DNA of 64,000 bases from CAWDPQ01 sp049642465 (GCA_049642465.1 JBAROV010000219.1:62001-126000), one strand, 5' to 3'. Counted from the stretch's first letter, positions 50,295 through 58,548 are shown. Translations and numbers: made by a program. The notes: generated from the letters alone by a model not told the origin.

Positions 50295-50583
50295 CAGCCG
50301 GGAGTAGACGGTCCGCGGCGCACAGAAGCGCCGAGAGCCGAATGAAAATCAGATCGACATTCGCGAGCGCCAGAATCAATTCAGCATTCAGCACTACGCC
50401 CGAATTCAGAAGGTTATCCAGCACATCGAGGAGCGAGGTATCGCTATCGATAATCCGCGCCACGGTGCTAGGCGGAGGCGCAGTTCCTCGGCGAACCGGC
50501 TTCGGCGCGGGTGGTCTTATTGGCTGCCGGGGAGGCCGCGTACTCGGAACCGTGGACCGGGGGCGCGCGCGCAATTTCGCCAT
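50269..50583 (-). CDS. gvpS: Small GvpA/J-family protein, gvpS-like
   Basis: A 104-residue protein from ATG 50583, sharing a base with the previous stop (TAATG). A Pro/Arg-rich N-terminus of about 35 residues precedes the GvpA-type fold: SLLDVLDNLLNSGVVLNAELILALANVDLIFIRLSALLCAADRLL. The core matches GvpA/J/S shell-type proteins. By position between gvpL and gvpK it corresponds to gvpS of Streptomyces-type clusters. Sequences of S, J and M overlap, so the letter is a positional choice. Confidence 0.82.
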   Translation of the reverse strand: MAKLRARPRSTVPSTRPPRQPIRPPAPKPVRRGTAPPPSTVARIIDSDTSLLDVLDNLLNSGVVLNAELILALANVDLIFIRLSALLCAADRLLPADGPSSPSR

Positions 50584-51359
50584 TAGTCGTCCGGCTTCTC
50601 GACGAAGTTGTACGCAGGCCACGGACCAGTCAACGTGAGCTCCGCACCAGCCGCGGCGCACGTTCGCGAGAGACGTTTCGCGGCGGCGCGGAACTTCGCC
50701 CGACTGCGAGCCGGAATCAGAAAGGCGGCATCCAGCATTGGCGCGGTGGCGCCCGGCGGCACCTCTTTGCGCTGTCGTGCCTCTCGTGCCAACGCCGAGA
50801 GTTCCTCGAACGCCAGAGCCGCGGCGTGGGTCGCTTTCTGAACTGCATTCCGCGCCTGATCGCGCGCCCGTTTGCGAGCCGCCAAAAACGCTGTTCCCGA
50901 CCGCGGACGTTCTGGCGTCGAGCGCACCACGCGCGGCGCGCGAGCGGTGATGCGAACCCCCCACTCTTCGCAGCCGGCCACGCGATCCAGAACGAGGTCG
51001 ATCTCGTTCCGCCGATCCCGCATCTCGGCGACCGCGCGCTCCACGCTCGAGAACATGCTGAACATCTTCATCGGCACAACCGTGGCGGCAGATGTTCGCG
51101 CAAAATACTCGACGACCGATTCGTGCGCGACCGCCAGCTCCGCCACCCGCTCGAGATCCCGCAGCGTATCTTCCAACGGCTTCGGACCGTATTTCGACAG
51201 CGGGACCTCCGACAGGATCAGCCACGTTGACGGCGCGGCTTGCACCGCAAGCGGCCGGCCAGCGCCGGGCAACCCTTCAGGCACACCACCCATTCGTGGC
51301 TGGGCGGCCATGCGCACGAGGCAATAGAGATATGCCGCTTCTGCCACCGCCGGGGTCAT
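50583..51359 (-). CDS. GvpL/GvpF-family gas vesicle protein (second copy)
   Basis: A 258-residue protein starting at ATG 51359, which overlaps the ATPase stop (ATGA). Features: YLYCLVRMA at the start, WLILSEVPLSKYG, AHESVVEYFARTSAATVVPMKMFSMFSS, GVRITARAP and the family C-terminus ELTLTGPWPAYNFVEKPDD. An internal stretch rich in Ala and Arg separates the two halves. It is probably the GvpL counterpart, as it precedes gvpS. Overlap with the ATPase stop indicates translational coupling. Confidence 0.9.
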   Translation of the reverse strand: MTPAVAEAAYLYCLVRMAAQPRMGGVPEGLPGAGRPLAVQAAPSTWLILSEVPLSKYGPKPLEDTLRDLERVAELAVAHESVVEYFARTSAATVVPMKMFSMFSSVERAVAEMRDRRNEIDLVLDRVAGCEEWGVRITARAPRVVRSTPERPRSGTAFLAARKRARDQARNAVQKATHAAALAFEELSALAREARQRKEVPPGATAPMLDAAFLIPARSRAKFRAAAKRLSRTCAAAGAELTLTGPWPAYNFVEKPDD

Positions 51360-53371
51360 TTCTTTGTCACGCGGCTTGCGCGCGGGCGTACCGAGACCTC
51401 GACCCATGCTCGCGATGATATCCCGCTCCGTTGCGTCTTCCACATTCGCCGCCAATCGCGGAGGGCTCGTGGACCGTTGGGCGGCGGCAAAACCGCAGGT
51501 CCCAGGAGAAGCGCCAAGCCGGCAAACCGTCGCGAGCGTTGCAACGCAGCGAGTGCACGCTGCTGCTCACGCCGCGTCATCGTGCAGTGGCCGCAGGTTC
51601 CCGCGCCAATGGCGTTGACCAGCACGGCCGCGATTGGAATCTCGAGCCGTTGGATTCGCCCGACAAGCCGCTCCGTTTCTGCCATCGGAAGCGCCGCCGG
51701 CCTGGTCACGACAACAAACGCGGCCCGCGACGGATCCACCAACAGCGCCCGAAGCCGGCCGAGTCCTTGAGACATCTGCAGAAGAAGCGCACCAAGGTCA
51801 CCTACCGGCGACACGGCGCGATACTTCAAGAGGATGCCCATCAGCGCCTTTACCCAGTCATGTACGAGGGTGGGCATTTCCAGGAGCCGAAGCGCGTGAC
51901 CACTGGGAGCGGTATCGACAACGAGGAGCGGCTGCCCACTGCCGGCATTGAGGGCGTCGCTGACTTCAACGATGGCCATCAACTCGTCAAGTCCGGGAGG
52001 TGCGAGCTCCATGAGATCCCGGAGGGCTCGACGATCGCCGCCTACACTGATGGCGCTGTCGCGGCCGAATCGGGTGAAAAGGCCGTCGATGGCATCACGG
52101 TAGCGTGTCTTGATCGCCTCGAATCCAGCCGCCGCGTCGAGTTCGCGAAACCTCAGGTTCGCTGGCGCTCCGAGCACCGCACGCGCGTCATTTCCCAGGG
52201 CCACACCGAGGGCGTCTCCGAGCGAATGGGCAGGATCTGTTGAAAGTACCAGGACAGGACGTTCGGGGTGCGTTGCGGCTATCTCGATCGCCGCCGCCGC
52301 CGCGCACGTCGTCTTGCCAACTCCGCCTTTCCCTCCGAACATCAGGAGCGATCTGCCTGAGTCCATCAGCGCGACCGGCTGGCCGACGAGTGCTGGCTTG
52401 CCTGTCACCGCAGCAACCGCGCTCGGACGAATCGACGGCGATCGGGCAGGACGTTCCATCTCACGTGCGACTCCCAATAAAGCCGCCAGGCCTCTGGGCT
52501 CACTGGCTCGCGCGTGAACGGCAGTCACGCGGATCGTTTTCGCCACTCGGCCCAGGAAGGGTCGAATCGCCAGACGATCCAACCTTCGTCGCGTTCCGCA
52601 CCAGTGACACGGACGATCCGACGGTGGCGTCATCCGGTTGATGACGAGGGTATCCACGTGGATGTCGAGACGTCGCAGTTCGTCGAGGCCATCAACGGTC
52701 TCGGCCAGCGCCATGGGCTCAGGCAGGGTGACCCAGCTCATGGCCGTTTGCTCGGGGTCACGCAACAGGGCCGACAGATACCCCGCTTCCGAATCCAGCT
52801 CTGAGATTTGCGCGTCCGGTTCTTCGGGTGTCCAGGAGCCGCGCAGCGCGGCAACGAGGGCACGGTGCTTGTCCTGCATCTGATCAAACACCGCAGCCAG
52901 GGTTTCGAGTAGATGCGGCATTGCCAGCATGCGGAGCGTATGGCCAGTCGGCGCCGTATCGACGACCAGCGAGTCGTATCGCGTGGCGCGGGCAAAGCGC
53001 CCAATTTCCATCAAGGCGGCGATCTCGTCGATCCCAGGCAGCGATTGGCGCAGCAGGGCCTTCACATCGTCCTCATCCAACCAACTGCCGCGGAGAACGA
53101 TGGTTTCGAAGGTGGCGCGACGAGGTGTCAGCCAGCGCTCGAGCGCGCCGGCCGCGTCAACCTCGACGGCGTGCAGACGGCTTCTCGTGCCAGTCACAGC
53201 TCGCGGAGACGAGGAGAGCGGCTGGCGAAGCGCGTCACCAACGGAGGGTGCTGGGTCGGTCGAGATCAGGAGGGTGCGATCGCCGGCGCGGGCGCGGGCA
53301 ACAGCATACGCTGCCGCGCAGGTGGTTTTTCCGACACCACCCTTGCCCGCGAAGAATCGGAGACGAGGCAC
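51356..53371 (-). CDS. Tandem ArsA/Get3-like ATPase in the gas vesicle operon
   Basis: A 671-residue protein from GTG 53371, 4 bp after the gvpG stop. Each half has the ArsA deviant Walker A loop (AGKGGVGKTT near 8-17, GGKGGVGKTT near 345-354) and the ArsA/Get3 switch motif (DTAPTGHTLRML, DTAPSGHALRLL). Each half also has a CxxC pair (CHWC near 257, CGHC near 593) in the place of the Get3 zinc-binding CxxC. No arsenic-resistance genes are near. Get3/TRC40 proteins shield and deliver hydrophobic membrane helices; this one sits between gvpG and gvpL and overlaps the latter. A chaperone or energy-supplying role in shell assembly is inferred. Confidence 0.85.
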   Translation of the reverse strand: MPRLRFFAGKGGVGKTTCAAAYAVARARAGDRTLLISTDPAPSVGDALRQPLSSSPRAVTGTRSRLHAVEVDAAGALERWLTPRRATFETIVLRGSWLDEDDVKALLRQSLPGIDEIAALMEIGRFARATRYDSLVVDTAPTGHTLRMLAMPHLLETLAAVFDQMQDKHRALVAALRGSWTPEEPDAQISELDSEAGYLSALLRDPEQTAMSWVTLPEPMALAETVDGLDELRRLDIHVDTLVINRMTPPSDRPCHWCGTRRRLDRLAIRPFLGRVAKTIRVTAVHARASEPRGLAALLGVAREMERPARSPSIRPSAVAAVTGKPALVGQPVALMDSGRSLLMFGGKGGVGKTTCAAAAAIEIAATHPERPVLVLSTDPAHSLGDALGVALGNDARAVLGAPANLRFRELDAAAGFEAIKTRYRDAIDGLFTRFGRDSAISVGGDRRALRDLMELAPPGLDELMAIVEVSDALNAGSGQPLLVVDTAPSGHALRLLEMPTLVHDWVKALMGILLKYRAVSPVGDLGALLLQMSQGLGRLRALLVDPSRAAFVVVTRPAALPMAETERLVGRIQRLEIPIAAVLVNAIGAGTCGHCTMTRREQQRALAALQRSRRFAGLALLLGPAVLPPPNGPRALRDWRRMWKTQRSGISSRAWVEVSVRPRASRVTKK

Positions 53372-53375
53372 GGGG

Positions 53376-53678
53376 CTACGTGTGTTCTTCTCCTTCCAAA
53401 GTCGCGTCCACTCCGGTGATCTTGTATTCGCCGGGTGCGATTTCCGCTGGCGAGCTACCCTGGCGACGCTCGCGAATGTCGCGGAGCCTGGCCAGGATGT
53501 CTGCCTCGAGCCTGGCAAACTCCGCCTGGCTCAATTCCCCAAGCTCCACGCGCATCTGGGCGGCGAGCAGCTGCTCGCGGAGCGCGGTGTCGTCGTTCAT
53601 CTCGGTATCGACGGCCGCGGCAACCTTGTCGAGTACGAACCGGATGCCGCCGATCAGGAGCGAATCGAGGATGAACAC
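53376..53678 (-). CDS. gvpG: Gas vesicle protein GvpG
   Basis: A 100-residue protein from GTG 53678. It opens with FILDSLLIGGIRFVLDKVAAAV and has the helical, Glu/Arg-rich body REQLLAAQMRVELGELSQAEFARLEADILARLRDIRERR typical of GvpG. GvpG is a small accessory protein bound to GvpF/L during assembly. It follows the first GvpF/L gene by 4 bp and precedes the ArsA-like ATPase. Confidence 0.92.
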   Translation of the reverse strand: MFILDSLLIGGIRFVLDKVAAAVDTEMNDDTALREQLLAAQMRVELGELSQAEFARLEADILARLRDIRERRQGSSPAEIAPGEYKITGVDATLEGEEHT

Positions 53679-53682
53679 GTCG

Positions 53683-54624
53683 CTAGTGTGCGCGTTCGAG
53701 CTTCAGCCGGATATTGACAAAGTTGTACGGTGGCCAGGGGCCCGTGTACTTGAATGTGAGCTTGTCGTAGCGTTGGCCGATGTCCTTGACGCGGGCGTCG
53801 AAGGCCTGCTCGAGTTCACGCGCGACCAGGAAGGCGGCATTCATGATCATGCGGTCGCCGATGGGTTTGTTGGAACGCGAGGCAACCGACACATTACGAA
53901 GGGCCTGGAAAATCTCGGCGACGTATCGCTCCGACCGCGCCTGGAGCGCTGCGTCGATCAGCCGTCCGTACTGCATGCGCGCGAAATACGTCGATCCTTT
54001 TTGGGTCGAGATTTCCCCTTTGAGCCGGCGGATGTCCTCGTCTTCCTCCTCGATCTCGCGGATGATCTGATCGCGATCCCACAGGACCTTGAGCCCGAAT
54101 TCGAACTTGTCCTGCATCTTGTTCAGCACGTCGGTGAACGCGTCGTACGCCGACCGCAGCAGCTCGATGATGTCATCGTCGGTCTTGAACACCGTGCCGA
54201 ACGACATCGGGATTACGGTGTGCTTCTGCATCACCGTTTCGTTGACGCGCTGGTGGGCGAGCACGTTGTCGCGCGTCGGATCCTGCACCACCATCGGCGT
54301 ATTCGACACGACCGCGGCAATGTCGCGGTAGTTGACGGTGTGCACGTCCGCGGGATCGGTGCCGATTCCCAGTGGACCGAAGCTTAGTCCCGTTTCGCTC
54401 TTGATGATGCAGTAGACGTACTTGCCTTCATTCGACTCTTCGGCGACCGCCGCATCGAGACGCATCCCTTTGGGGGGCGGCATCATTTTCACGCGCTCGA
54501 GCTTGCCCCTGGCGTCCTGCACGGCCGGCCCCGCCTTGGCTGTCCGGTGCCGTCCGGAGACGGCCGCGAGTCGCTTGCTCTTCGCCTGAAGTTGCGGTCG
54601 TGCTTTCTTCTGCGTCTTGGCCAT
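53683..54624 (-). CDS. GvpF/GvpL-family gas vesicle protein (first copy)
   Basis: A 313-residue protein. A basic 50-residue N-terminal extension precedes the family core: KYVYCIIKSETGLSFGPLGIG, YRDIAAVVSNTPMV, DNVLAHQRVNETVMQKHTVIPMSFGTVF and the end KLTFKYTGPWPPYNFVNIRLKLE. The arrangement gvpF-gvpG matches known clusters, so this copy is probably GvpF. A central acidic stretch (EIEEEDEDIRRLKGE) suggests a coiled coil. It is the longest of the three family members here. Confidence 0.93.
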   Translation of the reverse strand: MAKTQKKARPQLQAKSKRLAAVSGRHRTAKAGPAVQDARGKLERVKMMPPPKGMRLDAAVAEESNEGKYVYCIIKSETGLSFGPLGIGTDPADVHTVNYRDIAAVVSNTPMVVQDPTRDNVLAHQRVNETVMQKHTVIPMSFGTVFKTDDDIIELLRSAYDAFTDVLNKMQDKFEFGLKVLWDRDQIIREIEEEDEDIRRLKGEISTQKGSTYFARMQYGRLIDAALQARSERYVAEIFQALRNVSVASRSNKPIGDRMIMNAAFLVARELEQAFDARVKDIGQRYDKLTFKYTGPWPPYNFVNIRLKLERAH

Positions 54625-54644
54625 CGCTATAGTCTGCTCGCGGA

Positions 54645-55103
54645 TTAGTGACGAGTACGGCCGCCCTTGCTCTTCTTCCCGTTCGGTACAGACGAACCAT
54701 CGTCTGCCGGCCGTGCTTCGAGCATGCGCTGGATCTCGGCGACCAGCGCATCAGGGAGACACGGCTTCGTCACGAATGCGTCACAACCCGCTTGTCTTGC
54801 GCCCTCGGCGAATCCGGCCAGCGCATGTCCCGTCAACGCGACGATCGGGATGTGGCGTGTCCGTTCATCGAGCTTCAGGCGCCGCGTGGCTTCCCAGCCG
54901 TCCATGCGCGGGAGGGCGAGATCCATCAGGATGATGTCGGGCATCAACTCGATTGTCTTCTCGATCGCTTCGAGGCCATTGGTCGCCTCAGCGACGCGGT
55001 AGCCCGAAAAGGAGAGATACGCGGCATACATTTCGCGGGCATCCTGGTAGTCCTCGACGACGAGCACGAGCGGCTGGGGAGATTCGGTATCAGTCGGCAT
55101 CAT
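54645..55103 (-). CDS. Single-domain response regulator
   Basis: A 152-residue receiver domain with no output domain. Acidic residues Glu17/Asp18, the phospho-acceptor Asp61 in ILMDLALPRMDGWEA, the Thr of VALTGHA and the Lys of FVTKPCLP are present. A Lys/Arg-rich tail follows. Without a DNA-binding domain it must act through protein contacts or as a phosphorelay step. It lies 6 bp after the histidine kinase and 20 bp before the first GvpF/L gene, in the same operon. Confidence 0.92.
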   Translation of the reverse strand: MMPTDTESPQPLVLVVEDYQDAREMYAAYLSFSGYRVAEATNGLEAIEKTIELMPDIILMDLALPRMDGWEATRRLKLDERTRHIPIVALTGHALAGFAEGARQAGCDAFVTKPCLPDALVAEIQRMLEARPADDGSSVPNGKKSKGGRTRH

Positions 55104-55109
55104 TCGTTT

Positions 55110-57230
55110 CTACCGTTGTCTCACCCGCGCGGGCAATCTCAGCGTGAAGGTCGAGCCCCTCCCAACCGTACTGTCGAGCTCTATGGTACCTCCTAACATC
55201 TGCGCAAGGCGGCGGCAGATCGACAGACCCAAACCTGTCCCGCCGTAGCCACGCGCAGGGGAACTGTCCAGCTGGCGGAAATCTTCGAAAACCTTGACCT
55301 GATCGTCGGGCGAGATCCCGACGCCGGTATCCCATACGGCAATGTCAACCATCCGCGTCTTGGAGTTATGAGATGCGCCGATCGTCACCGTGCCCGCGGG
55401 CGTGAACTTGAGGGCGTTGCTCAGCAGATTCAGCACAATCTGTTTGACCTTGTGTCGATCGCTTTTGATTGACGGCAACGACCGGGACATCCGGGCCGTC
55501 ACGGCGAGGTTCGAACGCTTGATGATCGGCTCCAGTTCCGACATCACCTCGTCAACCAATTCCGGGACCCTGAACGTTGACAGGTTGAGCGGCATCCGGC
55601 CGGCCTCGATGCGCGTGATGTCAAGGATGTCGTTGATGAGCGCGAGCAGGTGTTTCGAGTTCGAGTCGATTCTCGTGAGGCTTTTTCGCTGCTGGTCGGA
55701 GACGGCACCGGTGACGCCGTGGAGCAGCATATGGGTGTACCCCAGAATGGCATTCAGCGGCGTGCGAAATTCGTGCGACATGTTCGCGAGGAACTGCGAC
55801 TTCAAGGCGGACGCCTGCTCGAGGGCGATGTGCTGCCGCCGGAGCAATTCGTTCTGGTCCGCGAGTTCCGCCGTCGCTTCCTGAACCTTGCGTTCGAGCT
55901 GCGCCGAGGCTTGCTTGAGTTGCTCGAACAGTCGCGCCTTTTCAATCGCTTCGGTGAGGTCGTGCAGAATGGTCACGACCCACATCAGCTCGCCCTGTTC
56001 CGAGAGGATGGTGCCGGCCACACCTTCGACCGGCAGCGCGCGGCCGGTAATGGGATCCGCCAGCTGAATCTCCCCCCGGTATCGCTGCTCGCCTGTTCGG
56101 GTGAGCACGTTGGAAACAAACGAGGTCAGGTGCGCGCCATTCGACCGAACGTGACGCTGCGCGGCTTCGCTTGCGCTGCCCGGGACATTGAACAGCCGTT
56201 CGGCCGGCTCGTTCATGAGAACGATGTCCCCTTCCTGATCCGTGACCAGGATCGGATCCGCGACCGAGTCGATGATCAAATCCAGCCGATGCCGTTCGTC
56301 GCGCACCTCAGCCTGTGCCATACGGAGGGTGCGATAGCTTTCCTCGATTTCCTCTTTCGCCCGCGCAAGGTCGGTGACATTTCGCAGAATCGAGACGACA
56401 TAGGTGCCCTGCCGTTCGTCTTTCGCGCGCGAGCTGAGAAGTTCGAACAACAGGTCGGACCCTTCCAGCGGGTCGACCAGCAGCAGTTCCCGGCGGGCGA
56501 GTTCGATGTCCGTCATGGCGCTGGTCGAGAGCGCCGCCGAGAACAACATGTTGTTGAGCGCCACGGCTCGACGCCAACCTTCGCTCGCGTCTTCTGGCGC
56601 GGCAAACAGTTTCTCGGCGTGGCTGTTGGCGATGATGAGCTTGCCCTCGGTGTCGGTCAGCAGGATCGGATCGGTAACCGCGTTGATGATGCTGTAGAGC
56701 AGCATCCGCTCCTGGCGCGTTTCCGCGAGCGTATGACGGCTCAGCAACCGCGCAATCTGCTTGGAGAGGACGCCTCCCACCCACGCCACCTCGGGGTGCA
56801 GATCCGGACCCGAACCGCTCGCGAGGAGCAGCCCATGCGCACTCTGATGTTCCTCGGACCTGAGCGGGACGGCGTGAAACCGGCCGTCGATCGGCGGGCG
56901 GAAGCTGAGAGGAGAACCGTCGAAGTAGGTCGCGTCGGAGCGGTCGAGAGCCTGAATCAGGGGATGACGGTCGTCTTCCCGCGTGACAATGAACTCGACG
57001 ATCGCCGCGCTCGAGACATTGTGCTCCGCGACGAGTTGCAACTGTAATCCGTTCGGTTCGAGAATCGCCACAGCAGCCTGTTGCACAGCCGTGTGCGCCG
57101 CGAGCCAGTCAATCGCCCGTCGTGCCGAGGTCTGGACGTCCAGGTTCGAGAGGAGAAACTCGGCGAGTCCCAATCTCGGATCGTGCTCGACACCTGCGAC
57201 TTGCACCGCACCCCCCACGGATGGATTCAC
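55110..57230 (-). CDS. Hybrid-free sensor histidine kinase with GAF and PAS domains
   Basis: A 706-residue protein from GTG 57230. Order: a GAF-like domain (about 12-165), two PAS domains (about 178-290 and 322-435, both with SIINAVTDPILLTDTEG-type openings), a coiled coil (445-485), then HisKA with the phospho-acceptor His486 in MSHEFRTPLNAIL and HATPase boxes NLLSNALKFT, DTGVGI and GTGLGL. There is no membrane span, so it senses a cytoplasmic signal, perhaps light, redox or a ligand in GAF/PAS. It begins 3 bp after gvpA and pairs with the next gene, the response regulator. Confidence 0.93.
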   Translation of the reverse strand: MNPSVGGAVQVAGVEHDPRLGLAEFLLSNLDVQTSARRAIDWLAAHTAVQQAAVAILEPNGLQLQLVAEHNVSSAAIVEFIVTREDDRHPLIQALDRSDATYFDGSPLSFRPPIDGRFHAVPLRSEEHQSAHGLLLASGSGPDLHPEVAWVGGVLSKQIARLLSRHTLAETRQERMLLYSIINAVTDPILLTDTEGKLIIANSHAEKLFAAPEDASEGWRRAVALNNMLFSAALSTSAMTDIELARRELLLVDPLEGSDLLFELLSSRAKDERQGTYVVSILRNVTDLARAKEEIEESYRTLRMAQAEVRDERHRLDLIIDSVADPILVTDQEGDIVLMNEPAERLFNVPGSASEAAQRHVRSNGAHLTSFVSNVLTRTGEQRYRGEIQLADPITGRALPVEGVAGTILSEQGELMWVVTILHDLTEAIEKARLFEQLKQASAQLERKVQEATAELADQNELLRRQHIALEQASALKSQFLANMSHEFRTPLNAILGYTHMLLHGVTGAVSDQQRKSLTRIDSNSKHLLALINDILDITRIEAGRMPLNLSTFRVPELVDEVMSELEPIIKRSNLAVTARMSRSLPSIKSDRHKVKQIVLNLLSNALKFTPAGTVTIGASHNSKTRMVDIAVWDTGVGISPDDQVKVFEDFRQLDSSPARGYGGTGLGLSICRRLAQMLGGTIELDSTVGRGSTFTLRLPARVRQR

Positions 57231-57233
57231 CCG

Positions 57234-57569
57234 CTAGTCTTCAGTCGGGGATCGACGTCGCGACGCCGGCCGGCTTCCCTTCTTGCTCTTGGCGGCGAGC
57301 TCGGCGCGCAACGCGGCATTCTCAGCCAGCATGTCCTGGTGTACGGCAAGCTCACCCTGCGGACGGGATACCGTTGGCACCTGACTGACTGCTTCGGAAT
57401 ACTTGAGATACGTGTCGATCGACGCGACCACGACCCTGGCCTCAACGGTAATCAAATCGATACCGACTAGTGACACACGAACCCAGGCGTCGATGACGAT
57501 GCCCTTGTCCAGGACACGATCGAGCACGTCGATGAGACTTGTCCCGCCAGCCGCTCGTTCAACTGCCAT
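57234..57569 (-). CDS. gvpA: Gas vesicle structural protein GvpA
   Basis: A 111-residue protein. Residues about 10-65 carry the whole GvpA signature (SLIDVLDRVLDKGIVIDAW, VRVSLVGIDLITVEARVVVASIDTYLKYSEAV). GvpA is the hydrophobic shell subunit that forms the gas vesicle wall. A 45-residue hydrophilic tail with a short coiled coil (QDMLAENAALRAELAAKSKKG) and basic end follows; such tails are seen in some actinobacterial GvpA proteins. It lies between gvpJ and the histidine kinase. Confidence 0.96.
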   Translation of the reverse strand: MAVERAAGGTSLIDVLDRVLDKGIVIDAWVRVSLVGIDLITVEARVVVASIDTYLKYSEAVSQVPTVSRPQGELAVHQDMLAENAALRAELAAKSKKGSRPASRRRSPTED

Positions 57570-57579
57570 TTGACGCTCC

Positions 57580-57924
57580 CTACGCCTGCCGCCGCCGCGC
57601 GGGCCGTCGCATCGTGCCCGCTGTTGTGGTCAGAGTCTGCACCTGCCGCTCGAGCTCACGAACCTGTGCCTGAAGCTCCTTCTGCTCGGCCGCAACACGC
57701 CGCTGGCTCCCAGGCGAGAGGTCACGGTCGTACCTCCACCAGTCGAGGCCGATTTCCTGCGCTTTGTCGAGAGAACAGATGAGGAGCCGGATACGAATCG
57801 TCAGTAGCTCGACTTCCGCAAGCGAAACCTTGATATCCCCCGCTATCACCAGCCCCTTATCGAGCACCCGGTCGAGCACATCGACCAGACCGGTGGAGCG
57901 GTGGGCAGGAAGGTCCGAAGCCAT
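57580..57924 (-). CDS. gvpJ: Gas vesicle protein GvpJ (GvpA family)
   Basis: A 114-residue protein. Its GvpA-type core (GLVDVLDRVLDKGLVIAGD, IKVSLAEVELLTIRIRLLICSLDKAQEIGLDWWRYD) has the GDIKVSLAEVELL form of GvpJ. A Gln/Glu/Arg coiled-coil tail follows. GvpJ is a minor shell protein thought to cap the vesicle ends. It is the first gene of the operon. ATG 57924 is placed 8 nt after a -10 box, without a Shine-Dalgarno, so the mRNA may be leaderless. Confidence 0.93.
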   Translation of the reverse strand: MASDLPAHRSTGLVDVLDRVLDKGLVIAGDIKVSLAEVELLTIRIRLLICSLDKAQEIGLDWWRYDRDLSPGSQRRVAAEQKELQAQVRELERQVQTLTTTAGTMRRPARRRQA

Positions 57925-57932
57925 GCGCAGCG

Positions 57933-57970
57933 ACTATAACCTACTTTCCACCGCGGGCAATAAGTGCCCG
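57933..57970 (-). promoter_or_regulatory. Promoter and palindromic operator of the gas vesicle operon
   Basis: On the minus strand TTGCCC (57955-57960) and TATAGT (57933-57938) are 16 bp apart. The -35 lies inside a palindrome CGGGCAATAAGTGCCCG (57954-57970), a good place for a repressor to bind. Further upstream, two ACTAAAC repeats stand at 57998-58004 and 58007-58013. Initiation is expected near 57926, just before the gvpJ ATG. Confidence 0.55.
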
Positions 57971-58017
57971 TCGCAGTAAACAGTTGACGGACTGGAACTA
58001 AACGACACTAAACTCGA

Positions 58018-58461
58018 CTATTTCCGCACCCCTGCCGGTTCCGAAATTGCCTCGACCAACTCGCCAGTTTGTTTGTCAGAGCGGACGCGTGTGGCGATGT
58101 CCGCCTGAGCAATGATTCCCTGCAGGCGACCGGATTGATCCACGACAGGCATCCTCCGCAGCTGCCGCTCTGCCATAAGCTGCAACGCCTTCTGGACATC
58201 GTCGTCCAAACGGCACGCGATGGGGCTGGTGGACATCGCGTCACGCACAGTGGCCTGTTCGACGTTCCGATCTTCGGCAAGTACTCGGACGACGAAATCG
58301 CGGTCAGTAACCATGGCCAGCAAGCGTTTGGAGGCCTGCGATTCGACAACCGGCACCGCCCCGACATCGTGCTGCTTCATGATCTTCGCGGCCTTGTTCA
58401 CGGGATCGTTGGGTTCGCAGCACACAGGATCCGGCGTCATGACATCGCTGCATTTCGGCAT
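58018..58461 (-). CDS. Tandem CBS-domain protein
   Basis: A 147-residue protein made of two CBS repeats (MTPDPVCCEPNDPVNKAAKIMKQ onward and MSTSPIACRLDDDVQKALQLM onward). A strong AGGAGG is 4 nt from the ATG. Such stand-alone CBS pairs bind adenosine nucleotides and regulate a partner. It lies 93 bp upstream of gvpJ in the same direction. The gas vesicle promoter in between suggests separate transcription, although read-through is possible. Confidence 0.9.
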   Translation of the reverse strand: MPKCSDVMTPDPVCCEPNDPVNKAAKIMKQHDVGAVPVVESQASKRLLAMVTDRDFVVRVLAEDRNVEQATVRDAMSTSPIACRLDDDVQKALQLMAERQLRRMPVVDQSGRLQGIIAQADIATRVRSDKQTGELVEAISEPAGVRK

Positions 58462-58548
58462 GCTTCCTCCTTGATTCGTGGGGGAGGATGCAAGTCAGCG
58501 GCCAGACTTCGCTCGTCCTTCTGGCGAGCTTCGCCAGGCAGGGCGGCC

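Noticed and set aside
51356..53371. Reading the tandem ATPase as an arsenite-pump ATPase (ArsA).
   Set aside because: No arsB, arsR, arsC or arsD is nearby, the cysteines are in CxxC pairs as in Get3, and the gene is coupled to gvp genes.
52828..54387. A 519-codon plus-strand frame across the gvpF/L-gvpG-ATPase genes, and a 465-codon frame at 55650-57047 opposite the kinase.
   Set aside because: Both run opposite genes with complete family motifs and cover several genes on the other strand, as expected of codon-bias shadows.
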